A stretch of DNA of 64,000 nucleotides. Origin: Anaerolineae bacterium (lineage in GTDB: Bacteria; Chloroflexota; Anaerolineae; Aggregatilineales; UBA2796). The DNA lies in NCBI GenBank assembly GCA_025055255.1, contig JANWYI010000006.1:3361-67360 (forward strand), written 5' to 3'. A program made the translations under genes and the position numbers. Shown piece after piece: positions 1 to 8,952 of the stretch (position 1 is its first letter; each line of letters begins with the position of its first letter). A model generated the notes under the pieces. The model saw only the letters and a list, made by a program, of their open reading frames with translations. It had not been told where the DNA came from and ran no database searches.

Positions 1-1
1 T

Positions 2-433
2 GTCGGCGGCAACGTGACGCAGGCGCTGCGGCGTCGCTTTGGCGAGCAATTGGCAGTTGGCGGCGTCCTATTGGCGTTAGTTGTGGCAGTTCTGCAGTTT
101 TTTATCTCGGTCTACGGCGGCTTTTTCGGCGGCGGTATCGGTATTTTGATGTTGGCGGCACTGGCACTGGCAGGCATGACCAACATTCATACCATGAACG
201 GCTTGAAAGTGCTGTTAGCGACGTTGATCAACGGCGTGGCAGTGCTGCGCTTTGTGATCGCGGGCACAATCTTCTGGCAGTACGCTGTTGTGATGATCAT
301 CGGCGCAATTTTAGGCGGCTACGGCGGCGCCGCATATGCGCAGCGCCTTGATCCGAAAATTGTGCGCCGCTTTGTGATCGTCGTCGGCGTGGCAATGACG
401 GTCTACTTCTTTGTCCGTGAATACGCCGCCTAA
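2..433 (+). CDS. TauE/SafE (TSUP) family permease, 5'-truncated
   Basis: This is the C-terminal half of a sulfite exporter TauE/SafE family membrane permease, a family that moves small sulfur- or carbon-containing anions across the cytoplasmic membrane. The frame is open from base 2 and a GTG at 14 is only an internal codon, so the true start lies outside the window. The visible part has about four hydrophobic segments. It carries the family's glycine-rich signature [17 protein letters not shown] followed by the [14 protein letters not shown] region, and ends with a last helix closing in FFVREYAA. Its stop overlaps the stop of the convergent topA gene by a few bases, leaving no room for a terminator between them. 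The substrate cannot be told from this fragment. Confidence 0.85.
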   Translation, partial: VGGNVTQALRRRFGEQLAVGGVLLALVVAVLQFFISVYGGFFGGGIGILMLAALALAGMTNIHTMNGLKVLLATLINGVAVLRFVIAGTIFWQYAVVMIIGAILGGYGGAAYAQRLDPKIVRRFVIVVGVAMTVYFFVREYAA

Positions 434-3066
434 GCTGCGCCTTTCGACTTTGACTTCGGCTTGCGCGGCTTTTCGCTCGGCACGTCAACTTTGGTGGCGC
501 GCTGAGGCGACTTCACTTTCGGCTTGCCATTTGACTCGCCTTTGGCGGCTAAGAGCTGGACAGCTTGCGCTAACGTAAGCGTCTCAGGCTTGATCTCAGG
601 CGGCAATTTGACGTTCGTCTTGCCGTGCTTGATGTATAGACCATACGGACCGTCCATCAGCGCAATCGGCGCTTTATCCTCAGGATGTGCGCCGAGCTCG
701 CGCAACGGCGCTGCTCGCTTGCGCGCCTTAGACGCGCCTTTCGGCTGATTGAGCAGCTCTAGAGCGCGCTCTAAAGTGATGGTCAGCACGTTGTCAGCAG
801 CGGTCAGCGAACGAAACTCATCACCATGCCGCACGTAAGCGCCGAAGCGTCCGACGCCTGCGCTGATCGGCTTGCCTGTCTGCGGATGCAAGCCGAGCTC
901 TCGCGGCAAGCTGAGCAAGCCGAGCGCTACCTCTAGCGTCACGTCCTCAGCGCGCATGCCTTTCAAGAGTGAGGCACGCTTTGGCTTGGACTCTTCGTCG
1001 CCTTCACCAAGTTGCACGTATTTGCCATAAGGTCCTTCTAACAGGTAGATTGGCTCGCCTGTCTGCGGATGATAGCCGAGCAGGTTGCCGCCGCTCAGCT
1101 TCTGTTGCAACAGGCGCCGCGCCGTGACCTCGTTCAGCTCAGCAGGCGGCAGATCAGGCGGCAGCGTAGCGCGCAGCGGCTCAGGATCAGCAGATTGTTC
1201 AAGGTACGCGCCGTACTTGCCAATGCGCACATGCGCCTTGAGCGGCTCAAGGCTGAGCGCATAGAGTTCGCGCGGATCGATGCTTTGAGTCTTGCGCTCA
1301 ACCTGCTTCTCCAGTCCGTTTTCGCCGCAGTAAAAGTTTTTGAGGTAAGGCAGCCAGTCAGCGTTGCCTGTGGCGATGTCGTCTAGCGTCTGCTCCATGC
1401 GCGCTGTGAACTGTGTGTCTACAAGGTCAGGAAAGTGCGCCTCTAGCAGCCGATTGACGCTGTAAGCTGTGAACGTCGGAATCAGTTGGTTTGCCTGCTT
1501 GACCACGTAGCCGCGCTCTTGGATCGTGCTGATGATTGAGGCGTAAGTGCTCGGTCTGCCGATGCCTTCGCGCTCCAGCGTCTGGACAAGCGATGCCTCA
1601 GTGTAGCGCGGCGGCGGCTGAGTCTCGTGCTTGAGCGGCTCAAGCTGGCGGCACTTCAGCAAGTCGCCGATGCGCATGAGCGGCAAGAGCGTCTCACGGT
1701 CTTGCAGAGCGGCGTCAGGATCATCTGAGCCTTCCACATAGGCGCGCAGGAAACCAGGAAAGTCAATGCGGCGACCATTAGCTTGGAAGCGCGCGTCCTC
1801 AACCTGAATGGCGGCTGTGAGCGCTGTGATCTGGGCATCTGCCATTTGGCAGGCAATGGTGCGCATCCAGATCAGCGTATATAGCGCTGCTTCATCGCCG
1901 CGCAGACCGAGCTGCTCAGCTGTGTGCATGTGCGTGCCAGCTGGACGAATGGCTTCATGTGCCTCTTGCGCATTTTTGCTCTTGGTGGTGTACTGACGCG
2001 GCTTAGGACTGAGAAACGCCTCGCCATAGCGCGCGAGAATGGCGCGACGCGCCGCTTGAATGGCTTCCGTTGAAAGGTGAACGGAATCCGTGCGCATGTA
2101 GGTGATGTAGCCTTCTTCATACAGCTTTTGAGCAATCTGCATGGTCTGCTTGGCGGAGAAGCGCAGTTTTCGATTCGCCTCTTGCTGCAGCGTGGATGTG
2201 GTGAACGGAGGCGGCGGCGCTTGGCGCTGTTGGCGCTCAGTCAGCTCTGCCACGCGCCACTCACCCTTGAGCAGACGCTCAGCAAGCGACTTTGCAGCGT
2301 TTTCGTCTAGCAGCAGCACCTTTCTGCCTTTTATCAGCTGACCTGTTCGGTCGTCGAAATCTTTGCCTGTTGCCACACGCACATTGCCGACACTCTGTAA
2401 AGTTGCCTCGAAAGGCAGATCAGGCTGAGACGGCGCGATCAGCGTGGCGCGCAAGTCCCAATAGGTTGCGGCGCGAAACAGACGCCGCTCTTCCTCGCGT
2501 TGCACCAGCAGGCGCACAGCCACAGATTGCACACGCCCAGCTGAGAGCCCTGGCGCGATCTTCTTCCACAGCAATGGCGAAACCGTGTAGCCGACCAAGC
2601 GGTCTAAAATGCGGCGCGTTTCCTGTGCACGCACCAGTTGCATGTCCACTTGGCGCGGATTGCGCAGTGCCTCTTGGATCGCCTCTTTGGTGATCTCGTG
2701 AAAGACCATGCGGCGCACAGGCACCTTCGGCTTCAGCACTTCCAGCAAGTGCCAGCCGATGCTCTCGCCTTCACGGTCTTCATCAGTGGCGAGGATCAGC
2801 TCTTCAGCCTCTTTGAGCGCCTCTTTAAGCTCCTGCACCACTTTGCGCTTGCGCGCTGAGACGACGTACAGCGGCGCAAAGTCGTTTGCCACGTCTACGC
2901 CTAGCCGCGCCCACTCCTTGCTCTTATAGGCAGGCGGAATCTCACTGGCAGACTCAGGCAGATCGCGCACATGACCCATGCTGGCAAGCACCTTATAGCC
3001 TGCAGGCAGAAAGCCGCTGATAGTCTTGGCTTTGGTCGGCGATTCGACGATCACAAGTCGTGTCAT
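430..3066 (-). CDS. topA: DNA topoisomerase I (type IA)
   Basis: Type IA topoisomerase of 878 residues that relaxes negative supercoils by a single-strand break and strand passage. The N-terminal Toprim domain begins [16 protein letters not shown] and carries an acidic ATDEDREGE motif. The catalytic tyrosine sits in [11 protein letters not shown] (about residue 320). The C-terminus has no Cys4 zinc fingers. Instead it has at least three Topo C-terminal repeats built on LGxHPxTGxPI...GxyGxYV, as in actinobacterial enzymes, followed by a Lys/Arg-rich tail. The frame is open 75 bases further upstream, but the ATG at 3066 gives the canonical N-terminus and is preceded by a GAGG ribosome site about seven bases away, so I chose it. 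It is divergent from the histone-deacetylase-family gene. Confidence 0.97.
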   Translation of the reverse strand: MTRLVIVESPTKAKTISGFLPAGYKVLASMGHVRDLPESASEIPPAYKSKEWARLGVDVANDFAPLYVVSARKRKVVQELKEALKEAEELILATDEDREGESIGWHLLEVLKPKVPVRRMVFHEITKEAIQEALRNPRQVDMQLVRAQETRRILDRLVGYTVSPLLWKKIAPGLSAGRVQSVAVRLLVQREEERRLFRAATYWDLRATLIAPSQPDLPFEATLQSVGNVRVATGKDFDDRTGQLIKGRKVLLLDENAAKSLAERLLKGEWRVAELTERQQRQAPPPPFTTSTLQQEANRKLRFSAKQTMQIAQKLYEEGYITYMRTDSVHLSTEAIQAARRAILARYGEAFLSPKPRQYTTKSKNAQEAHEAIRPAGTHMHTAEQLGLRGDEAALYTLIWMRTIACQMADAQITALTAAIQVEDARFQANGRRIDFPGFLRAYVEGSDDPDAALQDRETLLPLMRIGDLLKCRQLEPLKHETQPPPRYTEASLVQTLEREGIGRPSTYASIISTIQERGYVVKQANQLIPTFTAYSVNRLLEAHFPDLVDTQFTARMEQTLDDIATGNADWLPYLKNFYCGENGLEKQVERKTQSIDPRELYALSLEPLKAHVRIGKYGAYLEQSADPEPLRATLPPDLPPAELNEVTARRLLQQKLSGGNLLGYHPQTGEPIYLLEGPYGKYVQLGEGDEESKPKRASLLKGMRAEDVTLEVALGLLSLPRELGLHPQTGKPISAGVGRFGAYVRHGDEFRSLTAADNVLTITLERALELLNQPKGASKARKRAAPLRELGAHPEDKAPIALMDGPYGLYIKHGKTNVKLPPEIKPETLTLAQAVQLLAAKGESNGKPKVKSPQRATKVDVPSEKPRKPKSKSKGAA

Positions 3067-3132
3067 GCGTTGCCTCGTTCGTTTATGAACGTGGATAAGT
3101 TTCGCAGAAGGCGCATTTTTTGCAAGAGTCAT

Positions 3133-3161
3133 TTGGCGCACAGTACGCTACTACGTAGAAT
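3133..3161 (+). promoter_or_regulatory. Sigma-A promoter for the histone-deacetylase-family gene
   Basis: A -35 TTGGCG (3133-3138) and a -10 TAGAAT (3156-3161) are separated by exactly 17 bases. The predicted transcript start is about 3168, two bases before the ATG at 3170, so the message would be essentially leaderless. No ribosome binding site is visible in front of that ATG, which agrees. Confidence 0.6.
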
Positions 3162-3169
3162 TCTCGACT

Positions 3170-4072
3170 ATGCGCGCCTTTTACTCTGACATTTTTGTCT
3201 TGCCTTTGCCTGAAGGTCATCGCTTCCCAATGGCGAAGTACCGTCTGCTGCGCGAGCGTCTGCTTGAGAGCGGCGTGATTACGCCCGAACAGTTGTACGT
3301 GCCGCACGCTGCCACTGATATCGAGCTGCTGCGCGCACATGACGCGGACTACGTGCGCCGCGTTCAGAGTGGCGCGCTCTCGCCGCAGGAGATACGGCGC
3401 ATTGGTTTCCCTTGGACGCCTGCTATGGTCGAGCGCTCGCGGCGCAGCAGCGGCGCGACCATTGAAGCCTGCTATGCTGCGCTGCAAGACGGCGTCGCTG
3501 TAAACCTAGCTGGCGGCACGCATCACGCCTTTCGAGATCGCGGCGGTGGCTATTGCGTTTTTAACGACGCCGCAATTGCTGCCAAGACGCTGCAGGCGGA
3601 AGGCTTAGCGCATCGCGTTGTGATTATTGACTGCGATGTGCACCAAGGTGACGGCACAGCCGCGATTTTACGCCACGATCCGACCGTCTTCACATTTTCC
3701 ATTCATTGTGAGAGCAACTATCCATTCCATAAGGAACAAAGCGACCTTGACATCGGCTTGCCTGATGGCACAACGGATGACGCTTATCTTGCAGCGCTTG
3801 AGTACGGCTTACGCGAGTCGCTGCGGCGTGCCAACGCGGATTTTGCTATCTACCTTGCCGGCGCTGATCCGTATGAAGGCGATCAATTGGGCAAACTCAA
3901 AGTGAGCATGGCAGGTCTTGCTGCGCGCGATCACATGGTGCTGAACGCTTGCCGCGCTGCGGGCTTGCCTGTGGCAATTGCTATGGCAGGTGGTTATGCC
4001 AAGCGCGTTGAGGAGACCGTGGCAGTTCACTATCAAACGGTCGCTATTGCGGCGCAATATTGCCGTGCTTAG
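3170..4072 (+). CDS. Histone deacetylase family (AcuC/AphA-like) zinc hydrolase
   Basis: A 300-residue arginase/deacetylase-fold enzyme. The family removes acyl groups from lysine side chains, polyamines or similar amides in the cytoplasm. The short single-domain form seen here is common in bacteria. Visible active-site motifs are the histidine pair in AGGTHHAF, the metal ligands in DCDVHQGDGT and AGADPYEGD, and the late transition-state tyrosine in AMAGGYAK, so it should be active. The ATG at 3170 is used because the protein then begins at the family N-terminus (MRAFYSDIFVLPLPEGHRFP), and a good promoter ends eight bases before it. The gene stands alone, divergent from topA. The physiological substrate cannot be deduced; protein acetyl-lysine or an acetylated polyamine are both possible. 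Confidence 0.93.
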   Translation: MRAFYSDIFVLPLPEGHRFPMAKYRLLRERLLESGVITPEQLYVPHAATDIELLRAHDADYVRRVQSGALSPQEIRRIGFPWTPAMVERSRRSSGATIEACYAALQDGVAVNLAGGTHHAFRDRGGGYCVFNDAAIAAKTLQAEGLAHRVVIIDCDVHQGDGTAAILRHDPTVFTFSIHCESNYPFHKEQSDLDIGLPDGTTDDAYLAALEYGLRESLRRANADFAIYLAGADPYEGDQLGKLKVSMAGLAARDHMVLNACRAAGLPVAIAMAGGYAKRVEETVAVHYQTVAIAAQYCRA

Positions 4073-4124
4073 CAATTTGCCCAGATCGGCGTTTGTCTAC
4101 GCTACATCCTCTCAAGTTTGTGCT

Positions 4125-4130
4125 ATACTT
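4125..4130 (+). promoter_or_regulatory. Extended -10 promoter element
   Basis: TATACT preceded by TGC forms an extended -10 element about 50 bases before the start of the next gene. No good -35 hexamer is seen at the right distance. The same TGC-TATACT element recurs in front of the methyltransferase at 31.8 kb. Confidence 0.4.
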
Positions 4131-4176
4131 CACGTTAATCTTTGGCTCATCTCCCACAGATTGGAGTCGGCACTCT

Positions 4177-4614
4177 ATGCGTAACTTTCAGACTTTAGAC
4201 GAAGCGAAGGTTGACTCCGCCTCAGAGAGCATGGAAATGTTCCTGAAGGCTACAGACGATGATGAACCACGTCTTGCCATTCGCCGTGAAGGCGGCTATG
4301 TCACGCTCTCTGCCAGTTACGGTCCGCTCGAAATTGCTATGCGTCCGCGCTACGAGGAGCTGGTGCGCGCCATGGCACGTTTGACTGTTGTGGACGGCTT
4401 GTTGACGACACGGCAAGTCGGCACGAGCCATGCTTACCTTGCACTCGGTCTGCACAACGACGGCAGCTTGCTGATGCGCCTAACTATTGTGGCGGATGCG
4501 ACAGGTCATCTCAGCATCAATTTGCGCTTGGTTGAGAGCGTGCGCAAGCAACTCTATGACTGGTTGAACGTGGCAGCTTACAACGGACGTGATGCACGCG
4601 CTACACAAGTCTAG
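4177..4614 (+). CDS. Conserved-looking protein of unknown function
   Basis: A 145-residue soluble protein with no signal peptide or membrane segment. I do not recognise the family. It has an acidic N-terminus, a central stretch with alternating hydrophobic residues suggesting beta strands (EGGYVTLSASYGPLEIAM), then a helix and a second sheet-like section. The frame is open from 4060, but I chose the ATG at 4177 because a GGAG lies ten bases upstream and an extended -10 element sits just before it. Codon use matches its neighbours, including GGT before C, so it is very likely real. A 60-base gap separates it from the adenosine-specific kinase gene, so the two could share a transcript. Confidence 0.75.
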   Translation: MRNFQTLDEAKVDSASESMEMFLKATDDDEPRLAIRREGGYVTLSASYGPLEIAMRPRYEELVRAMARLTVVDGLLTTRQVGTSHAYLALGLHNDGSLLMRLTIVADATGHLSINLRLVESVRKQLYDWLNVAAYNGRDARATQV

Positions 4615-4674
4615 GATTGCCTTGCCGCGCCAAAAGCGGTACGATCAGCGCGCACAGGAGGCAACTCGCCGCAT

Positions 4675-5169
4675 ATGGACTTGAAGCTCTCAGTAGTCAC
4701 TATCGAAAAGCCTGAGACGATCAACTTCGTGCTTGGGCAGAGCCACTTCATCAAGACCGTCGAAGATATCCATGAGACACTGGTCAGCACAGTGCCAAGC
4801 ATCCGCTTTGGCTTGGCATTCTGCGAGGCATCCGGCGCCTGCCTTGTCCGTTGGAGCGGCACAGATGACGAGATGATCGCCTTGGCGCAGAAAAATGCCA
4901 TGGCGCTCTCATGCGGACACTGCTTCATCCTCTTTCTTGGACAAGGCTTCTACCCAATCAACGTCCTGAACAGCCTGAAAAGCGTGCCAGAGATCGCGCA
5001 CATTTACTGCGCTACTGCTAATCCAACACAAGTTATTGTGGCAGAGACTGAGCAAGGGCGCGGCATTCTTGGCGTGATTGACGGCTTCAAGAGCAAGGGC
5101 ATTGAAGACGACGAAGGCATCAATTGGCGCAAAGGCTTGCTGCGCAAGATCGGCTATAAGCTCGGCTGA
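4675..5169 (+). CDS. Adenosine-specific kinase family protein
   Basis: A 164-residue protein of the small adenosine-specific kinase family (Pfam Adenosine_kin, COG1839), known mostly from archaea and some thermophilic bacteria. Its full length matches the family. Recognisable conserved stretches are NFVLGQSHFIKTVEDIHE, IRFGLAFCEASG, a histidine-containing SCGHCFIL segment, and the C-terminal GVIDGFKSKGIE. It may phosphorylate or bind adenosine, although the biochemical role of the family is thinly established. The stop codon is three bases before the start of the MltG-like gene, so the two are probably co-transcribed. Confidence 0.88.
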   Translation: MDLKLSVVTIEKPETINFVLGQSHFIKTVEDIHETLVSTVPSIRFGLAFCEASGACLVRWSGTDDEMIALAQKNAMALSCGHCFILFLGQGFYPINVLNSLKSVPEIAHIYCATANPTQVIVAETEQGRGILGVIDGFKSKGIEDDEGINWRKGLLRKIGYKLG

Positions 5170-5172
5170 GCC

Positions 5173-6420
5173 ATGCGCAAGCTGGCAGGCTTGATACTGG
5201 CGCTCGGCGCACTGACGTGGCTGAGCATCGTCGTCCTTGTGCTGCGCGACCTGTCAGCAGGCGATGCATCGCTTGTACAGCCGACTGCGCTCGTCATGCG
5301 CCGCTCTGCCACGCCAATTCCGCTGATCGCGCCGCCAACTGAGACGGCTACGCCAACTGCCACACCTTCGTTGACGCCAACTGATCTGCCCAGTATCACG
5401 CCAAACTACATTCTGGTCACTGTTACGCCGCGCCTAGAGCTGTCTTCCGCACCGACGCCAACCCAGACGTCTGATAGTGCTGCTTGCATCCCACCTGAAG
5501 GCTGGCAGCCCTACCGTGTGCAGGCAGGCGACACATTGTTCGGCTTTGTGCTTGGCTCAGATGGCGCGCTGACCGTGCAGGCTATTCGCCAAGCCAATTG
5601 CCTAACGAGCGACCTGCTGCGCATCGGACAGATACTGTACCTGCCGCCAAACGTTGGCGAGAAAGCGCCCAAGTTAGACGATCCAAGCGGCGACACCGCG
5701 AACGTGCCGCGTCTGCCACGTTGTCCGTGCCAGATCACTATTCGTGCAGGCACACGCCTTGAGCAAATTGCTGAGCAGCTGGATAAGTTACCGCTCAGCT
5801 TTAGCGGACGCGATTTTCTGGCTGTCACAGCGGCTGGCGCTGCACTGCCTGACTACTGGTTTCTGCGCAGCAAGCCTGTTGATAAAAGTCTGGAAGGCTA
5901 CATGCTGAGCGGCACGTACACCATCACTCCTGAAATGACTGCAGCGCAGTTCCGCGACCTAGTCTTGGCAAACTTCGCCGCGAATGTGTCGGAGACGTAC
6001 GAGAGCATGGCTAACGCGCGCGGTCTGACGTTCTGGCAGGCGCTGACTCTCGCAAGCATTGTGCAGCGCGAGAGTTGGGACGCAAACGATCAACGCATGG
6101 TCGCCGGCGTCTTTCACAATCGGCTTGCGGCAGGTCAGCCGCTCGGCGCCACAGTTACTATGATGTACGCGCTTGGCAGGGCAGGTCAATGGTGGTATCC
6201 CGCAGGCAAGATTGACTTCAATCAAGCGCACCCGTACAATACGCTGCGCAACCGCGGCTTGCCGCCTTCGCCAATCTGCAGTCCGTCACTGAGCGTCCTA
6301 GCTGCGACACTCGATCCTGCACAACATGATTACTACTACTTCAACATCCGCTGTGACGGCAAAGGCAACTTTTACGCGCGCACCTACGCTGAATTCAAAG
6401 CAGGCTTGCAGTGTAAATGA
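5173..6420 (+). CDS. LysM-containing endolytic transglycosylase, MltG/YceG-like
   Basis: A 415-residue membrane-anchored cell-envelope enzyme. An N-terminal hydrophobic segment (LAGLILALGALTWLSIVVLV) is followed by a Thr/Pro linker. A LysM peptidoglycan-binding repeat follows at about residues 115-160 (YRVQAGDTLFGFVLG to GQILYLPP). The YceG domain then runs to the end. MltG proteins cut nascent glycan strands and help end their elongation. The catalytic glutamate should be the E of LASIVQRES, and VFHNRL, PYNTLRNRGLPPSPIC and the final FNIRCDGKGNFYAR block are typical of the family. It follows the adenosine-specific kinase gene by three bases. It ends directly against the convergent receiver gene, with no spacer. 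Confidence 0.92.
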   Translation: MRKLAGLILALGALTWLSIVVLVLRDLSAGDASLVQPTALVMRRSATPIPLIAPPTETATPTATPSLTPTDLPSITPNYILVTVTPRLELSSAPTPTQTSDSAACIPPEGWQPYRVQAGDTLFGFVLGSDGALTVQAIRQANCLTSDLLRIGQILYLPPNVGEKAPKLDDPSGDTANVPRLPRCPCQITIRAGTRLEQIAEQLDKLPLSFSGRDFLAVTAAGAALPDYWFLRSKPVDKSLEGYMLSGTYTITPEMTAAQFRDLVLANFAANVSETYESMANARGLTFWQALTLASIVQRESWDANDQRMVAGVFHNRLAAGQPLGATVTMMYALGRAGQWWYPAGKIDFNQAHPYNTLRNRGLPPSPICSPSLSVLAATLDPAQHDYYYFNIRCDGKGNFYARTYAEFKAGLQCK

Positions 6421-6834
6421 CTATGCCTGCTCCTGTGGCGTGTCTGTAGGACACTCTGTGCTGTCGCCAGACTGCGCAGCTTCGTTCAGCGCTGCTTCAA
6501 TTGCCTCAATCAGCGCTTGTAAGCTGAACGGCTTAGGCAAAAAGCGCGCTGCACCTGATTCCAATGCCAGTTGCACGGTCTGCGGATCAGCGTCGCCGCT
6601 CATCAGCACAATGCATGCCTCTGGATGCGTCTGGCGCGTCAACTGCAGCACATCGAAGCCTGTACCATCGCCGATGTCCATATCGCTCAGCACGAGATCG
6701 AACTTGTGATGCGTCAGCCGCTTGACTGCCTTACTGTAACTGCGTGCGCCGCGCACTTTGTAGCCCAAGTCGCGCAGCAAGTCGCGCACAGTCTCGCGGA
6801 AGACCGCGTTATCCTCAACAATCAGAATGCGCAT
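6421..6834 (-). CDS. Single-domain response regulator
   Basis: A 137-residue stand-alone CheY-like receiver. It starts MRILIVEDNAVFRETV, giving the acidic pocket residues E/D at 7-8. The phosphoacceptor aspartate is in LVLSDMDIG (about residue 51), the switch Ser is in VLMSGDAD, and the invariant lysine is in LPKPFS. There is no output domain, only a short acidic tail. Such proteins pass phosphate or interact with another protein. No histidine kinase is encoded in this window, so its partner is unknown. A second stand-alone receiver lies 1.5 kb away on the same strand. Confidence 0.93.
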   Translation of the reverse strand: MRILIVEDNAVFRETVRDLLRDLGYKVRGARSYSKAVKRLTHHKFDLVLSDMDIGDGTGFDVLQLTRQTHPEACIVLMSGDADPQTVQLALESGAARFLPKPFSLQALIEAIEAALNEAAQSGDSTECPTDTPQEQA

Positions 6835-6920
6835 GACTTCAGTATCATGTGTGAGGACTCAAAACCATTTTTTGAGCAGTATATCTGAAACTTCGGCTTT
6901 TTCAAGTTCCTACCGAGCAA

Positions 6921-6947
6921 AGTGAGCGAGGCTTCATCTCGCTCACT
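6921..6947 (-). terminator. Perfect hairpin, possible terminator
   Basis: A 10-bp perfect inverted repeat (AGTGAGCGAG, 7-base loop, CTCGCTCACT). It lies just downstream of the minus-strand propeller gene that ends at 7026. The T-tract on the minus strand is poor, so termination could be weak or factor-assisted. It could instead be an operator upstream of the receiver gene. Confidence 0.4.
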
Positions 6948-7025
6948 ACGCCTCTGCAAACAAACTGATCATAACGGAAGTCGCTATCCTGAGACCCCAC
7001 GCTTCCGCTACTTTTGTGGCATCTT

Positions 7026-8222
7026 TCAAGGCACGCACGTGCCAAAGCTCACGCCAAACTGACCGCCAAGCAAGGCAGTCGGCTGGCTCAGATTGACGAG
7101 CGAGGCACTGTAGAAAATGTAGTCGCTGCTGCCGAGCTGATTCGCCACATAGAAGACAGTCTCACCGCAGACCGCGACTGAAAAAACGCTCATGCTTGGA
7201 TCAGGCGTGAGTTGATTGCCGCCGCTGTTCTGGCGCGCCTCTAGGTCGTAGCGGAACAGTCGCACACCAACTGGCACCCCGACTCCAGTGCTAGGGTCTT
7301 GGACAAAGCGCGCTGTTGTGTAATAGAGCGCTTTAGCATCAGTCGCGTAGCTCACGTTCAGAATAGCCTCATCAGCAGGCGCTGTGAGTAGAATGGTATT
7401 CTGCCCTGTACGCACGTCCAGCAAGCCGATGCCTGCGAACGGATCGCCGAAGCCTGCATAGTTAGTCACGACGCGCGTCGGCTCGCTGAAGGTGTAGGCG
7501 ATCAGCGTGCCGTCATCAGAGACGAAGTAGGTCATCTGCGGACGCAGGGCGTTGCGCGCCATGAGCGGACGCAGTGCGGGCAGTTCGTACGGCGTTGCAT
7601 TACCGTAGACATACGGCGCCAGGTCAAGTTCGAACGGCACGGTCTCGGCGCTGTGCGGACCATAGCCGACGAGATAGACGCGCGTGCGATCTGCGTTCCA
7701 GCCGATCACAGCAGGCGTGCCAATCAAATCGCTGCGGTCAAAGACGAGCGGACCGACGAACGTCATGCGTTGATTGCCCGCCAAGTCAAGAATGACCAGC
7801 TCCCAGCGCAAGCGCTCAAAGCTGGTCAGCGTATAGCTCATGTAAGCCGAGTCAGGGCTGAAAATCGGACCGAGTATGCCAAAAGTTGGCTCTGAGGTGA
7901 CCTCAAATGCGGCGCCGCCGATTTGTCCATAGGTCAGCTTGGCACTACCAGTGGTATCCGCGCCGAAAACCGTGACGATCCAGCGACCGTTCGGCGAGAA
8001 GCGCACAGCGCCGTTGCCTTCCACCTCAAGGCGCACGCGCGGCTCAGGCGTGGCAGGCGCAAAAATTGCTGCGTAAGACGTAGGTAATGAAGCAGGTTGT
8101 GTGTAATCGTAGACCTGCACAGAGAGATTCGGGCGCGGCTGAGCTTGCGCAGCACTCGGCAGCGCGACTGCTAAGCAAGCAATTAGCGCGCCCAAGATGA
8201 CAAAACGGCGTAACAAGGGCAC
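7026..8222 (-). CDS. Secreted beta-propeller (TolB/PD40-like) protein
   Basis: A protein of about 398 residues with a signal peptide (LLRRFVILGALIACLAVALPSAAQA) and an exported domain. Repeats such as GNGAVRFSPNGRW and GPIFSPDSAYMSY resemble degenerate PD40/WD40-like blades, so a beta-propeller is likely. There is no catalytic signature. The frame opens at a TTG at 8240, but GAGGAG at 8236-8231 is spaced eight bases from the GTG at 8222, which I prefer as the start. It is one of several propeller proteins in the window, at 18.4, 35.4 and 38.4 kb. The function is unknown; a role as an envelope scaffold or sensor is only a guess. Confidence 0.8.
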   Translation of the reverse strand: MPLLRRFVILGALIACLAVALPSAAQAQPRPNLSVQVYDYTQPASLPTSYAAIFAPATPEPRVRLEVEGNGAVRFSPNGRWIVTVFGADTTGSAKLTYGQIGGAAFEVTSEPTFGILGPIFSPDSAYMSYTLTSFERLRWELVILDLAGNQRMTFVGPLVFDRSDLIGTPAVIGWNADRTRVYLVGYGPHSAETVPFELDLAPYVYGNATPYELPALRPLMARNALRPQMTYFVSDDGTLIAYTFSEPTRVVTNYAGFGDPFAGIGLLDVRTGQNTILLTAPADEAILNVSYATDAKALYYTTARFVQDPSTGVGVPVGVRLFRYDLEARQNSGGNQLTPDPSMSVFSVAVCGETVFYVANQLGSSDYIFYSASLVNLSQPTALLGGQFGVSFGTCVP

Positions 8223-8310
8223 AGGCAACACTCCTCGCAAGGCAAATGCGTTTCTGCCAATGATAGACCATTCTGCAGTGGATTGTCTAGTTGCCCGTGC
8301 CAGAGCGTGC

Positions 8311-8733
8311 CTAGAGCGTCTCGATTAGGCGCTGTGCCATAGTGACTAGCTCAGTGACGCTGATCGGCTTGATCAGCAGCAAGTCCGCTTGCTGTGCCTC
8401 AGGATGATCAACCGCTACTGAGTTGCCTGTCACGATGATCACCTTCAGCGTCCGCAGGTAAGGCGTTCGACGGATGTAGGAGAGGACTTCTAAGCCATTT
8501 AGCTGCGGCATGTTGATATCAAGGATCAGGACATCGGGCGAGTTATGTGCCAGCTGATCGAGTGCTTCCATGCCATTCTGCGCTACCTCAACTTGAAAGC
8601 GATAGTGGGCAAAAACACGGCTGAAGATATTGCGCAGATCAGGATTATCCTCGGCGATCAGCACTTTGCAGACGCGCTTTTCTTGAACAGGCTTCACAGG
8701 TTGTTCTTGCATAGGAGACAGTACAGCTGACAT
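8311..8733 (-). CDS. Single-domain response regulator
   Basis: A 140-residue receiver-only protein with a 20-residue N-terminal extension. The acidic pair is in LIAEDNPDL, the phosphorylatable aspartate is in VLILDINMPQLNG, the switch Thr is in VIIVTGNS, and the lysine is in LLIKPIS. The NMPQLNGLEVL loop is a classic phosphorylation-site context. It has no DNA-binding or enzymatic output. It and the receiver at 6.4 kb are both minus-strand, separated by the secreted propeller gene. No kinase is visible nearby. Confidence 0.92.
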   Translation of the reverse strand: MSAVLSPMQEQPVKPVQEKRVCKVLIAEDNPDLRNIFSRVFAHYRFQVEVAQNGMEALDQLAHNSPDVLILDINMPQLNGLEVLSYIRRTPYLRTLKVIIVTGNSVAVDHPEAQQADLLLIKPISVTELVTMAQRLIETL

Positions 8734-8952
8734 GATTTTCGGAACGCCTCACTTGCTTTGCTTCATAAGCCGATCCTACGTTGCTACAGAAAGTGTATGA
8801 CAACCTTGTGATAGCACGTACTGTCTTCGGGCGTGTTTTGCAGGCTAGACTTTGCCTAGTCACTTGGCTAGGTCAGTCTCTTGCCGAAAGGTGCGCTGCT
8901 GCGCTACGCTCATCAGCGCCTCAGCAACTCTCACGGAAGAAAGAACGCAAAT

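Noticed and set aside
3142-3487. Minus-strand frame upstream of topA, opposite the deacetylase-family gene
   Set aside because: The plus-strand gene has all catalytic motifs; the antisense frame has none.
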